Shown one piece after another: positions 36,014 to 48,002 of a stretch of DNA of 64,000 nt. A program made the translations under genes and the position numbers. Source of the DNA: Pezizomycotina sp. ARF18. Lineage: Eukaryota > Ascomycota. Location of the stretch: contig AZLU01000024.1 of NCBI GenBank assembly GCA_002224055.1, forward strand, positions 156,145 to 220,144, in the 5' to 3' direction. Under the pieces are notes generated by a model, which did no database searches, was not told the origin of the DNA, and worked only from the letters and a program-made list of their open reading frames with translations. Within the stretch, counting starts at the first letter, position 1; each line of letters starts with the position of its first letter.

Positions 36014-39000
36014 CTAGACAGATTTCAAAGCGACCACAAAATCGTCGTGCATCTTGTGGATCTCAGAGATCTCGGGCTTTACGGGCTGGCCTGCAGTCCT
36101 CCGCAGCATCTCTTTCATTTTCGAGCGGCGCTTCCTTTCAGCACCGACGGGATCCAGCTCTTCGTTCTCGTCAAACTCTTCCTCATCTTCCAGTTCATCA
36201 TCTTCAAGGTTCATCTCGGCTAGGTCGTCCTATATTGAAGAGTTAAAAAAAAAATTAATCAGCTCCCGATAATTGCGCAGATACGCATTTGGATAAAAAT
36301 TTTAATAGCTTACTTCATTCAATCCGAAATCGTCAGCTTTAAGACTCCACCTCCGGGAGCTGTTTGTGTCCATTTGGCGTCACCACCGCTGGCCATCTTC
36401 TGTGCGGTCTTCCCTTCGTGCCATTTTTCTTATCGGCCTGCCACTGTATGAGGGAGTCAATTTCCTTCTTGGACACTTCTTCGTTGATAACGCCTTGCTT
36501 CACTGCATCTTCAAAAAGTTTGTTCATATCCAAAGCTCCTCCGGCGGGTCCTTTCCTCAAAATCCTAGAATATCCTCGATCCAGTTCATGAGTGAGGTAA
36601 ACAAGCCATGTCGTGGAGGTGGACCTCGTGGATAAATTTGTAAAAATTGTGCTCGTGACGCTGACAGAGGTCAATAAACGCCTGGACTGTCTGGTTCGGA
36701 TCTGTCGATAGGTCCTGCCGCTGCGCCCTCTCCACCACCTGAATAATGTCGTCCACAAAGGCCGCAAAATCCGTGATACTGTTATACACGTTCGCGGATT
36801 TGTACACGCGGACCAACGGTTCATAGAATATGTGGAAAAGGTCGCGGAAAGAGCTGCAGCGATACTGTTCTTCGATCATAGCAGCCATCATACGCTTATC
36901 CCGCTGTCTGGTGTAGAGCTTAAGGTACTGCTTAAGGTACGCGTAAAGCATGGCACCCTGTTTCATCTCCTCGTCGACATTCTCCACCGCATTGTTCACG
37001 CGACGTAAGCGTTGAATACCGTGCCAACTTGCTCCGGAGTAAGCTCGGTTCTAGCAAATCGGACCTTAGAATTCCAACCAACAGATCCACGTCGTCAGCA
37101 GCGGCAGCTGCGCGGATCTCGGCTCGCGTCTCATCGTCAGCTTCGGCGAATTCTTTGATCTTATGCAGAATATGGGTTCCCCTATTTCGGAGCAACTGCA
37201 TCAATAGCTTTCTGGCATTCTTAATGCCGTCGTTTATGGCCATGCCAGAACGCGCTGCATAAGAGACCTAGACTTGAATGGTTGGCGAGGAAAAGATCTA
37301 AAACTCCGGACATTACTGCCGCAGGGTTCGCAATTCGTATTATATTTTTGAGAACGGTATACGGAATCAGTGAGTGTATTCTCTTTGCTTGCGCGAAGAG
37401 CTCCGGGGAATTATCCTCAGCAGGAACAGGTGATATATGGTAGCAGCAACCCTAACCATATCGTTAGTGTGCATTCATTTTAAAGCATCAGAAAGCGACA
37501 AAAAAGCAAGAGGGAAGGCGAAATATACTCAATCCTAGCCCACTCCGCAACTTCTGGTAGTTCTCAGAGAGTTCGGATATCGAGTTCTTCGTCTTTATTT
37601 CTTCGAAAAGCTTTGTGAGACCATCTAAAGAGGAGAGGCGATAGTCAGTATTTGATAATTAGGATGGATGGATATTTCATAAGTAGGCTCATACTTGATT
37701 CTACAATATCCGTCGGAATCCTTCCATGTAGACATCTAGCTCTCTTGCTCGCTTTCGTGCGATCTCAAAACTTGATTTGTTCCTCGACTCGGATCCTATC
37801 CATATTTTTCCGCTTCTCTTCGTCCTGAATCTCGTCCGCGTTTAACTTGACCGGCCCTTGGGTGAGGAACTCCTTCATCGATCTCGAATTTGCAACGAGC
37901 GGGTTCTTGAGTAGATTCCTAAGGTAGGCTCGTAACGCTACACGTTGGTCTTCCCTCCATAATGAACTCCTTTCACCAGCAAGGCTCTTCGGAGGCGAAC
38001 CTCTTGGAGATCCCCTCAGAACCAGCCAAGCTTGTACGAGACCTTGATCGAGAATGGTACGCCTTCGCGAACATCCCAGACTCTCCAGATGAAGAAGCCG
38101 CTGTGGATACGGACGATATTGATGAAGCGTTATCGTCATTGGCGGCAGCAGAGCCGGCACCAGTGACAGAAAGCAGTCCGCCTGAGGTCGTGGCCCTCCC
38201 CTCGATTTTCTCTTCCTGGGCACTGGTGGAAGGACTTCCAGGTAATTCTCGCCGGAGCTGCCCAACGTATTAAGTTTAAGCTACAGGCCAGAGATTGAAC
38301 TTTACATGATGGAGGTTTCTTGCTTACATCTTTGCTTAACTTGGTAAAGGTACCATATCTACGACCAACGACAACGTCAGGTTCTCCAGGATGTTTTGCC
38401 CGTAAAAGAAATTCCTAGTAAAGGACCAAAAAACTATGTTAGCACATTCACTACGACTTTTTTTTTTTTTTTAAAAAAAAAAGAAAAAAAAAATAAGTCA
38501 GAAAGAACAGAAACAATATTTCCTACTTACCGCATGTGTATGATATCGAACAGTTCTTTTAACTGATGTCTGGCGCACCGCGATGATGTTTACATCCCAG
38601 CCGTTCAGATAATTCCCTCTGGAACATTAACCAAAAGCGAGTCGTCTTTCGCTTCCCGGTCGACCACTTCAATTTCCTCAAACCCGACACGCTCTTCATA
38701 CCCGGAAGCTGTTGGGATACCGGAGTTCATCATGAGCTCCACCAACTTTTCGCACTTCATGGCAAGCTTCCTGCGTTTGGTCTCTTCAAGTCGGTCTTCA
38801 GAGGAGGATATTTGCTTGTTGGCAAAGGATTCGAGAACTGTGCCAGGGTTTTATATATGTTAGCTTCTAAACCTAGATATAGTAGGCTTTGGTTTTCAGG
38901 AAAAAAACGTACCACTTGGAGCTTGCCCTGCCAGAATTCCTTCTCCTTAGCTTTGTCTAAAAATGGGAAGTTTCGAACATGGTGGACGAAGATAAATCGT

Positions 39001-39315
39001 AGTATAGGCAGATCCGAATCCATGGGAGAAACCTCTCCTAAATCCGACTTGAACGGCGCGCCGAACCGCCTAAGCGCGGTCGGCGAACTAAGCTCTTGAA
39101 TTTCATAGTGAACCTGCTTTGAAATAAGTTCCCGTTTCAAATCTGCAGATTTTTAACAGATGTTAGTAGGAGCTCAATAGAGCGAAATTTCGATCTTGAA
39201 GCTGAATGAGGTCATGAGGCCAAAAAAAAAAATATTCAGAGTGAACCCTACAATGTTCCTGCTTTCCCGTCAGGACGTTTGCATTTTCCTTCTTCTCTAG
39301 CTTCTCCGACGACAT
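36014..39315 (-). CDS. PX-domain protein with PX-associated domains (yeast Ypr097w type)
   Basis: Large fungal phosphoinositide-binding protein; the yeast homolog is Ypr097w. Start MSSEKLEKKENANVLTG at 39315. The PX-associated N-terminal domain is clear: LKRELISKQVHYEIQELSS, ALRRFGAPFKSDLGEVSP, LPILRFIFVHHVRNFPFLD, AKEKEFWQGKLQV. The PX region is split over small exons around 38260-38690. It continues with REDQRVALRAYLRNLLKNP, MKEFLTQGP, IRVEEQIKF, then the conserved C-terminal half: AINDGIKNARKLLMQLL, NNAVENVDEEMKQGAMLYAY, FHIFYEPLVRVYKSANVYNS, DPNQTVQAFIDLCQRHEHN, DMNKLFEDAVKQG, and AERKRRSKMKEMLRRTAG before the stop at 36014-36016. Several introns and many frame breaks make exact exons uncertain, notably near 36290-36420, 36600, 37000-37060, 37270-37760 and 38380-38760. 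Confidence 0.85.
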
Positions 39316-39616
39316 GTTTCGTTGATTTGTAGCTTATAGCTTCGTTTAAGTTTTTTTTTTTTTTTTTTTTTTTTTTTCCCAGTCTATTATCGAGTTTGGC
39401 TAGAGGGCGGAGGGGTTCTGGTAGCTTTTGTAAGCGAAATTGTGAGTGAAAAAGGCGACGAAAGCGGAGGAAAGCAGGAACGAGTGAGGCGGCTTATAAA
39501 GCTACCAGGGAGGTACAGCAAAGCCCTGCAGAGATTCCTACTGGGTATTCTAAAAATCCGAAGTGCCACAATAGTTGCATCTATATGAGCGCGACAAGAT
39601 AACTAAACCAAACGAA

Positions 39617-39617
<1 letters not shown>

Positions 39618-39659
<42 letters not shown>

Positions 39660-39660
39660 A
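39618..39660 (+). repeat. AAT microsatellite
   Basis: About twelve AAT trinucleotides with minor interruptions, upstream of the PX gene start; noncoding. Confidence 0.75.
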
Positions 39661-40072
39661 ATAATAATAAAGGCTTACTTTGAGTGCGTGATGAACTAGA
39701 CCGTAAAGTCAAATCTTGAGAGTTTGAGAGGAGAGTAATAAAAGGAACTATATAAAGCCGACTGACTGGATCGCTGACTACTAAGGCGCCAGAGGTAATT
39801 CAGAGTAATTGCTCGGCAAGAAGCCTTAAAATTAAGTTATTTGGAATTTAGCTGCGTTGAGAGGAGGGGTAGCTGCTTTTCTGGGGCGCTCAGCGACGAA
39901 TGCGGATCTAAGAGAAGAGCAGCAACAAAAGTAAGTAGCAAAAAAGAAAAAGGAAGGAGAAAAAAATAAATAGAGACGGTGAGACAGCCCAGGGAGGTAG
40001 ATGAGTGACGACAGTAAATATGAGAAGCTTGTAACGTATACACTCAAGCTCGAGCCTGCTAAGGGTTTTAAA

Positions 40073-40099
40073 GAAGAAGAAGAAGAAGAAGAAGAAGAA
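40073..40099 (+). repeat. GAA microsatellite
   Basis: About nine GAA trinucleotides in intergenic DNA between the PX and Mis18 genes. Confidence 0.75.
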
Positions 40100-41810
40100 A
40101 GCAGTAATGCAACGCAATGTCTCTTATAACTTGAAATTTGTGGGGAGGGGCCACCGGAGCATTAAATAAGTATCACAGTTGGAGCAAAAATATACTAGTA
40201 CTAGTAGTAGTATTAATAGAATATAATAAGAAGGGGTCGGGCAGGTAACAGGGAACTTCAATTGAAGCTTCTTTTCAAGGAAAAAAAAAAAAAAAAAAAA
40301 AAAAAAAGCTCTTATAACAGCATTAAGAAATACTTAGTAGTGTCAATTACTTTGGGGGTATTTTGGAGGAGAAAGTAGAAGCAGGAGAGAAGAAAATAAT
40401 AATAATAATAATAATAATTAATATATACGGAGTACGAAATATTAAATATTGCATGCATGCAGTTCACCGCGCCACTTTCTTTTTTCTTTCCCTTTCAAAC
40501 CCACCCTTCTCTCTCACCCCTCACTTTTCTTTTCTTTTTTTTTTTCTTCTTTTTTTCTGATCCAAGCAAAGGCTTTTATTTAGCAGAAAGAAGACATCTC
40601 CCCGTTATTAAAAAAAAAGAGCCTATAACTATTATTGGTCAAATCCCCCGTCGTGATTATTGTCCATTTTACCAATGGATCGGACACTTTCATAAGTAGT
40701 TCGAGCATCTTTTATTTCGAGCACATTCGTCTGATCATTTTTATTTCTATGCTCTGTCTACATTGACACACTCGAAAGATTTTGTCATAGGGAAAGAAAC
40801 GATTGTCTTGGTTTTTGGCCCGAGTAGCGAGAGATGACGACAACGGACGCCAAAGGGAAAAAGAAAAAGTCACCAGAAGAACTGCTGGCAATGTGGATCC
40901 TTTCAACAGCTTTAAAAAGGAAGAAATAATCACGGGAAATGAGCCTAATATGAGCGAGAATGAGCTAAATCAAAAGCCACGCTAAGAATGCAAAAACTAA
41001 AAAAATAAGAAGCACAAGATAAGATGTAGTGAGAAGCTAAGATTTAGTAGAAAATGCAATTCGTAACTTCCAGTGGCGAGGTAATCTTGGGATAGCCAAG
41101 AGACGCTGCTCAGGAAAAAGCCGTTAGACTTTAGAGATCCTTGAGCGATTCCTTCACTTAACATTTCTTTTTCTTTTCTTTTTCTTTTTCTTTTCTTTTT
41201 GATGAGCATTTCCTTTCCTCCGGCGACCGAATGACTCGGTTTCAAACACAGAGATCAGAGGATAGCTCGCAAGGAAAGAAATAACGAGCAAGTCTTGTCA
41301 GCTCTCGTCACCGTACTGGAGAAATATTTTGAACTCTCGCTCTCCCCCTCCCCTCTTCCTGGGCGTTACGCTTAGAGAAACCTGGGCAGGTAAGACAAAT
41401 TAACACGGACACGCACGGACCCGACGACCGTAGCAACGAAATCAAACGTATCGTTTTTCAACGATACATGCCGTTCCTGTGTTCCGTTGAAGATTCGTCT
41501 CAAGGAGGCTTTCCTATTTTTGTGCTTTTTCCCCAGCGCTTTTTCCCCAGCGAATATAATTTTGATACCTCACCAATCAGGCTATTCCGATGACATTTTC
41601 TCCTCGGGGGATAGTCGCTGAAGTCGCTTCAAAAATCCATGGAAAATTGAGGCAATTATCTGGCAAATCTGGGCAGTCGACATTGTAGGTGGTTCCGTTT
41701 TTTTCAATTTATTCTCTAGGGTAACATTCGGAACAACCCAAATCCTTGTTTCATGCAGGCTCAATCATTTTTTTTCAGCTTCAGATTCTTAAAAGCTTAC
41801 AAATGGATCT

Positions 41811-42173
41811 CCGATCTTCTACCGGAGGATGGGACCTAGTTGTAAGTTGTTGCTTCCCTAAAGGAAACGAACGACATGCATGAGCTGCGCCTTGCGAGGC
41901 ATTAAGTAAGTGCTTCCTGGCCTGTGGATCGTGATGTTTGAGGAAGCGCAGCGCCGTGCGAATACGACGAAACGGATTTGGAAGGCTTCAAGTCGAAATT
42001 TCAGCGAAAAGTTACAAAAAAAGCCGAAAAAGGGGCGACCAAAAGACCAAGGATTGAAAACCCGACTGACGGATGGACCCGTCATCACGCAAGGGGTTCC
42101 CACACTCCAAAGGAAAAAGGGGGAAAAAGCAAACAAATTGAAATATAATTTAAAGAATGAAAAAAAAAAATAA
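41811..42173 (+). CDS. Possible small Lys-rich protein, unassigned
   Basis: An ATG at 41811 codes MDLRSSTGGWDLV and is followed at once by GTAAGT, a good donor. A possible second exon from about 41910 gives VMFEEAQRRANTTKRIWKA, EKLQKKPKKGRPKDQG and a Lys-rich end at 42173. KKGRPK resembles an AT-hook core. I do not recognise the protein, the acceptor and phase are unclear, and A-rich DNA readily gives Lys-rich frames. Alternative: noncoding. Confidence 0.25.
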
Positions 42174-42531
42174 AGACGAAAAAGGGCGAAGATCTCACAG
42201 GATGACGGGAGATTTTTCATTGCTGCACAATATCAATTTCACGATTGGCGTGAAAGTATAGGCTCAAAGATTGAGTGAGATTTTCTTCGGGAGATAATCT
42301 TTGTGATTTGACCAGAACTCAGCCTCGTATCAAGAATGCCAAACTAGATCTAATTGAACATCACCAAACCTCACTTAGAAAGAGCAGTGACACAAAATTA
42401 TCGCCCGAAGCGCCGGCAAATGAATAATCTCAATCTCAGTACTTTTTTCTGTACGTGAGCCGTTTGTGTGCTGAGTCCACATAAAATTGAATACGCGCTT
42501 GGAGGGGTTAAAAAAAAAACCCCCCTCCCAA

Positions 42532-44029
42532 TCACTTCGTCGTCCTAAGTCGCTTTTTCCGCTCTTCGTTTGCTCCAATATTTGCAGAGCCTACCCCTGC
42601 AGAACCACTATTCTGTCTAACGCCGTCCTGGCTCTGAAATTCTTCTGGCCCAATAACCTCAACCGACGGCGTCCTTTTCTTCCTGGCCGCCGACCTCGCT
42701 TTTTAGCGCTCTCCTCTGGCGCTTTAATTTCGTCGCCAGACACGGAAGCTTCGAATCGAAATTCGTCAATTGAAGTGTTTGCTTCTTCGTCTTCCGTACC
42801 TTTGTGAGTAGAAACATTTGATAACCGGGCAGAAGCTCTCGAGTTTCGTCCGCGTGGACCGGTTTTGAGCTTTGGCTTTAGTTGTGGCTCCACATCCGAC
42901 GCTGTAGGCTGCTGTTGCGGTTGTGACGGTTCCGGTTCCGGGCCTTGATCAATATGCAAAGGAGGCGCAGGTGTTTCCATTGAGACTTCGCTAGGTGGTC
43001 CATCATACCGGAGATGCTGTTGGGTTTCGCCGGGGTTAAATTGAGGGGTAGGGATCGGTTCGATTGCCTCTGTAACGGCTGGTTCGGTCTCGCCGATATC
43101 TATACATACATGCCTATTAGCAATGGCAAAGCCGAAGACTCCTGTGCTCAAGCCCCCTCCCCCCAAAAAAAAAAAAAAATTTGGATGTACTTCGCCAGCA
43201 TTTTTATTTTCATTTAGTTCCTCTTTGCTCACGGATCCCTCTCCACCAGAAGCACTCTCAAGCTTCGCCAACCGCTCCTTTAGAGCTGCTGACTCACGCT
43301 GAAGCTCCGACAGGCCATCGCTGAGAATAATACAGAAGGTTTTAACCTTCATCAGCTCCTTTACCAACAAATCTGGCTCTGGGTGCAGTAGTTTTGCGAT
43401 TTCGCGGTCCTTAGCCACATTCAGCGATCCTGACCTTGAGCCGAAGTGGTAGACTATTAGGTTCTCTATCGACAACGTGTAACGATCGCTAGCTAGCGCG
43501 ATGAAAGGGTGCACGATTATGTTAGCATACGATGTTTACTCATTTCCTAAAAAAAAAAAAAAAAGTATTTAATAATCCTTCTAGGTCTACTTAGACAAAT
43601 GCTTTTCAGAGGATAAACGGAACGCACACGAGTGATGCCAGTTTCGGCGGCGTTCCAACGTAGTATTTCCCAAGCACTGCTTGACATTTCTCGCATTGTA
43701 CCGCTTTGTATGTGCTGTAGATTAAAGAAAAGGAACAATTAAGATTTTAGCAAACCATTGGTCTCGGTGCTTAGCCTCCTGATACAAGATGCTTGCCTAC
43801 CTGTACTCATCCCACTCACCGCCCTGCACACCTCTATCTTCTCCGAAAGGAAGACACTAGTGAGACGTTCGAATGTCACCGAGCTGAGCTCTCGCGACGA
43901 GCTCAGCCAGGCCGAGGAGTCCCCCACTATCCTCTCGCACGATTTGCAGCTGATTGTTGACTGAGGCGGGCGATGGTCCTCATCCATGGCGGTGTCGCCT
44001 GAGGGGGCAGCATCGAATGCTTGAGCCAT
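42532..44029 (-). CDS. MIS18: Mis18-domain protein (centromere/kinetochore)
   Basis: Zinc-binding Mis18/Yippee-fold protein; the family primes centromeres for CENP-A loading. The first exon opens MAQAFDAAPSGDTAMDEDH and has the first zinc knuckle CKSCERIVGDSSAW, residues 28-41. The second knuckle CEKCQAVLGKYYVGTPPKL lies near 43630-43700 after an intron, followed by RYTLSIENLIVYHFGS, which closes the Mis18 domain. A coiled coil follows (LSELQRESAALKERLAKLE), then a Pro/Gln-rich region (PEPEPSQPQQQPTASDVEPQ) and a basic tail that begins SAKKRGRRPGRK and, after one frame change, ends ERKKRLRTTK at the TGA at 42532-42534. An intron near 43090-43200 contains a short A run. Frame breaks near 43790, 43620 and 42690. 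Mis18 assignment rests on the paired CxxC motifs and the IENLIVYHFGS block. Confidence 0.75.
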
Positions 44030-44290
44030 CGAAATGTATTATTATTAATCCGTTTCTTTTTACTATCCTTCTCTTTTGCTCCGATGGTGGTCAGTAAGTG
44101 TAGGAGTCGGAAGGTTGGAGTACGCGTATACACTGTGTAGGTGTCTTGTTTTTTGGAGAAATTGAAGTGGCGACTTTGTGGGGGTTCTATAGCTCCCCTG
44201 CAGCTGTCGCGCGTTACTTTTACGGTTTAATGCGGCGGGCACGCGTCCATTGATAAGTAAAATTAAGTTAAGGGAAATTAGCTGCCCTCA

Positions 44291-44321
<31 letters not shown>

Positions 44322-44513
44322 TAGGTGTGTAAGGCAAGCTAAAATTTTAACCGACTATTTGAGACTCATTTATTACTTGACCAACATCAAAGAAGTAACT
44401 TCATTCAAGGCAACCAAATGAAACCAGAAGAATCTCTCTACTAAACCAAGGAAAGGGACAAGATTAAAAGGCAGAATTGGATTTAGAACAATCTATTGGC
44501 ATCATATCACATC
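44030..44513. other. Divergent promoter region (Mis18 / REX1)
   Basis: About 480 bases between two start codons, with T28 at 44291-44318. No other feature seen. Confidence 0.55.
44291..44318 (+). repeat. T28 homopolymer between divergent MIS18 and REX1
   Basis: Twenty-eight T residues about midway between the two start codons; a possible nucleosome-free promoter tract, by analogy with poly(dA:dT) elements in yeast. Confidence 0.75.
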
Positions 44514-46842
44514 ATGCCTTCCGCATCGTCGAAGCGATACAAGCGAAAATACAGCCGGCCACGGACCCAGGTCGCACGTGAGAGGAGAGCGAAAGAAGAG
44601 GCCGCTCAGAAGGGTCAACAAGGGTCCGGTTCCTCTGAGTCCGAAAGCGAAGAAGGTGAATACGTACCAGAAGAAAAGCTCTCCCCGGAAGAAAGTATGA
44701 GCGACGTTGTAGGGGACGACAATCAGGCCTCGGGCAATGGCCAAGAGAAGGAGATCGGCCGCGCGAAGACATCAAAAGATCAGAACGGAGGATTGGAACG
44801 ACGATAGACGTTAGTCAGACCGGAAGGGGGCTTTAAGAACAAGGACGGCAAGAAGATCAAGAAACCGAAAGCGGAGCAGAGGTCGTACCCGGAGATAGTG
44901 CCAAGCCCAGAAGCTTAACGGATGGGTCAGGAATTTGGACCTCCAGCAACTTGTGCTCTACATCCTCGCAGAGGGCACGGGTCCTTCGTGGATCCTAGTC
45001 AAGAATCGTCCCGCGATCAAACGAGTTGTAGTATTACTTGTGCCGGGTTTGTCTCTGGACATCCTTGACGGTCGCACACCTCTTCCACCGCGGCCTGGGA
45101 AGAAGGATTCGGATGCTGTTGAGGACAAAAATGGGATCCAATCGAGCGAGGTAGGCCTAAAGGAACAGGAGGGGATCAAGAACGAATGGGACAAGATGGG
45201 AAGATGATGCGCACGGTTCGACAACTTCCGCCGGTCAATGGACCTACGTTGCTAGAAACGAATACACACCTATCCCTCTTGCGGCACTTCCGAAGTCAGA
45301 TACTATCAAGGAAATGAAGAAAATGTTTACTCACGTATTCCTACAAGGGCTGGTGGGGACAACAATCGATATACTCGCCCGTCCAGAACCTGCTCAAGTC
45401 TCCTATTCCCCCAAAGAGACAGCAGAAACCAAGTGGTCAGAAGCACAACGAACGACTAAAAATATCTGCGTTACTCCTGAACCCCTTGGAACTAGTCGAG
45501 CATAGCTATCCAATTCACTCTTCTCAGGCCGCACTTCTCGAAGATCCAGATGCCTCTGCTGCAGTAACTCAGGGCGATGATTGGCTGGAGACGGACCTAT
45601 CGAACGAAGAAACACTGACAGTACAATCGGGGAGTGTCACAGAGGGGCGACCGGTTTAGCTATAGACTGTGAGATGGTAAAGACTTCGCTGGATCTGAAC
45701 TTGCTAGGATTAGTATAGTCGATTGGGATGGAAAAGTCGTTTACGATACTCTGGTTAACCCGACGCAGAAGTTACCGACTATGTTACAATGTGAGCATGC
45801 TTCTCATCATTCCTTTTTCAGATGTAGAATACTAATTTTTTTTCTCTCTTCTGTCATCAATAGGTACTCAGGTATTACTGAGGAAATGCTCAAAGATGTC
45901 ACGACGAGATTGGTGGATGTTCAAAAGAAATTACAGGGGCTTTTAACTCCAAGCACTGTTCTCGTTGGCCACTCCTTGAACACCGACCTACACGCGCTTC
46001 ACTACGCTCATCCTCACATTGCGGATACCTCGGTCATCTACGATTGCGCACGGGGTAAACCTTACAAGCCGGGTTTAAAATGGCTAGCCCAGAAACATCT
46101 CAAGCTCGATATTCAGACGAAGGTTGCTGGCAAGAACAAAGGTCACGACTCTATTGAAGACGCCAACGCATGCTTGAAGTTATTGAAAATGAAGTTGGAG
46201 CGGGGCCGAAGTTTCGGTACTATAACTGCTGACGAGGAAAGCATCTTCGAGCGACTGGAGAGGGTTTCGGCCACAAGTGGAGTCGTAGATTACGGCAACC
46301 CGGCCAATGGGAATGGGTACAAGGCAAGGCTCAACATTGGCTGCTCATCCGATGAAGAGGTGTGTGCTGGGATCGGTAAATGCGTGAACGGAGAGGTGCA
46401 GACCGGGACGGCACCCGTAAAATTTTGTCTGGGGTCGTCTGCTCACGCTCGAGAAGACCCGAAACTGGAAGTCTAACTGGCAAAGTTCTCGGAAGAAGTC
46501 TACAAGTCGAACATAACAGCGGACTCGCCACCTATCGAAATACCACCTTTGCCGCCGGCACCGTCGGCCGAGGATTTGTCGAATGCTGTCCACGAATCAG
46601 TCAAAAGCATCTCTGAAATTTACGAGTCACTACCAAAGTGCACCGCATTTATTGTTTACAGCGGTACGGGTGACCCGCGGGAGATGGCACGGCTAAATGC
46701 GATTAATACCGTTTACAGGAAAGAATTTTCTGTCAAAAAGTGGGATCAATTGAGTGTGAGATGGACGGACGACGAGGAACAAGCTTTGAAGAAGGCAGTC
46801 AGTATTGCTAGGAAAGGGGTCGCTTTTGTGACTGTAAAATAA
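44514..46842 (+). CDS. REX1: REX1-type 3'-5' RNA exonuclease (DEDDh)
   Basis: Nuclear 3'-5' exonuclease trimming 5S rRNA, tRNA and other RNA ends. Start MPSASSKRYKRKYSRPRTQ, then an acidic, Lys-rich region, LQQLVLYILAEGTGPSWI and KRVVVLLVPGLSLDILDG, a block specific to fungal Rex1-like proteins. The exonuclease domain shows all DEDDh parts: AIDCEMVK (D and E), SIVDWDGKVVYDTLVNP, VTDYVTM-YSGITEEMLKDVT, TVLVGHSLNTDLHAL (second D), and GHDSIEDANACLKLLK (H and last D). The C-terminus has LPKCTAFIVYSGTGDPREM and ends RKGVAFVTVK. One sure intron, 45791-45863, splits M-YSGIT. Frame breaks occur near 44800, 44920, 45080-45500, 45690, 45770 and 46475. Could also be called Rex3-like; catalytic assignment is firm. 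Confidence 0.82.
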
Positions 46843-47242
46843 GGCAATCTCTCTTTCGGATAGATCAATCATTGATGAAGTTTGTGTATGCATATTACAG
46901 TTTTAGGGATATAATTGGAGTTCGGTCAGGGGTTATCATTCGAATTCTTATGGCAATGCAGATTAAGTAGCATATTTCTCTAGAATAGTTTCTTTCTGTT
47001 CTGAACGACAAGGGTTATTAATGACGATGGTGTAACCTTGAAGAATTTTATGAACCTCATGATCATGAAAAAATTAGAGACTCGATAACGAGGATACGTA
47101 GGTGGAGGGTTAGATAGAGGACGAACGATGTTGAAAAGAAATAAAGAAAGTGATGAGATCATTTCCAGCACCAACTCCGTGAATAACAGAAAGGAGAATA
47201 TTTAAATCCAGCTAAATTAATAGCTAGCTTTACATAACCAAA
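46843..47242. other. Convergent intergenic region (REX1 / RPB4)
   Basis: About 400 bases of shared 3' flank. Nothing recognised. Confidence 0.55.
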
Positions 47243-48002
47243 TTATTCTACGAACGTCCGGAATTTTGTAATCTCTTCGAGAAGCTCCTGGAGCTCCTCG
47301 TCAGTCTTTTTATCCGCAAGACTATTCAAGATCGACCAACGTTGTTAGATGGGTTTCTCCTCTTTTGTAATTTAAATAGACATAAGTTGAGAAAAGAGAA
47401 AAGCAAACCTTGGTATAAGTGTTTTCGCCTCGTCAGCAGATTCACAGCATAGTGTGCTAGATCGTGGTTTGATTTTTTTGATCTAGTCAGCAACTAGCAA
47501 ATTCCTCACATTTTCCAAGTCATCAACGAATCTACAAGAAGTGTGGTCGGCGGTATACCTAGCTGCGATTTCTCGAGGGAAGGAGAGTCGTCTGCTCCTG
47601 CAGCAGGTGTTCCACCGCAGAGACGTTCTCCTTCTTTTTGAAGCGGGCGAAGACGTCCAAGTACTCTTTCGTTTTCGTCAACACTCTGCGCAAAAATAAG
47701 CAGAAAAGAGATAAGCCTTCATGTCAGCGATCAAAGTACGTCATCACCTTCTCCACGCAACCCCCCAGCAACGCTCCTAAAATAAAGGGAAACCGTACTC
47801 AGTCTCCGGATATTTGATTCCGAGCTCCTAGCCCTGTGACTCAAACTGCCTGAATTAACAGGCGGGCTTCGGAGTGAGTGAGGGAAGGCACGTTCTGGAA
47901 CTCTCCCAGCTTCAACTCAGCGCCCGCCTCTTCATCGCCGAGGATTTTCTCCTTCGTCCGCGCCGTCTGCTGCGGTAGTACACGGGCGGGTTGATTGCTC
48001 AT
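47243..48002 (-). CDS. RPB4: RPB4, RNA polymerase II subunit
   Basis: Pol II stalk subunit that pairs with RPB7. Exon 1 (48002-47847) codes MSNQPARVLPQQTART, then GAELKLGEFQNVPSLTHSEA and RLLIQA, the family's N-terminal signature. Later exons give VLTKTKEYLDVFARFKKKE, NVSAVEHLLQEQTTL, SQLG, LCCESADEAKTLIP and KKTDEELQELLEEITKFRTF before TAA at 47243-47245. This is the complete RPB4 HRDC-like fold in the usual order. At least four introns split this short gene, all with GT-AG ends. One base appears missing in the CTAG run before the last-but-two intron (GTLCC needs GGC), and one in the TTCC run near 47580. Neighbour genes are unrelated. Confidence 0.9.

Larger units (their letters stand above)
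39316..42531. other. 3.2-kb region without a confident gene
   Basis: Between the PX gene (-) and the Mis18 gene (-). It holds T27 (39351-39377), a TAA/ATA repeat (39618-39660), a GAA repeat (about 40073-40099), A27 (40281-40307), an AAT repeat near 40395-40420 and T/C tracts near 41165-41200. A Lys-rich frame at 41811-42173 and short ATG frames at 40834 and 41811 are the only coding hints. The upstream part should include the PX gene promoter. Confidence 0.5.

Noticed and set aside
37962-38273. Plus-strand acidic frame opposite the PX gene
   Set aside because: ATG-started and protein-like, but the opposite strand carries conserved PX-protein sequence (RVALRAYLRNLL and following), so this is a shadow.
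41858-42220. Phe-rich minus-strand frame of 120 residues
   Set aside because: It is the reverse complement of a Lys/Glu-rich stretch; Phe richness from A/T tracts, no ATG support from context.
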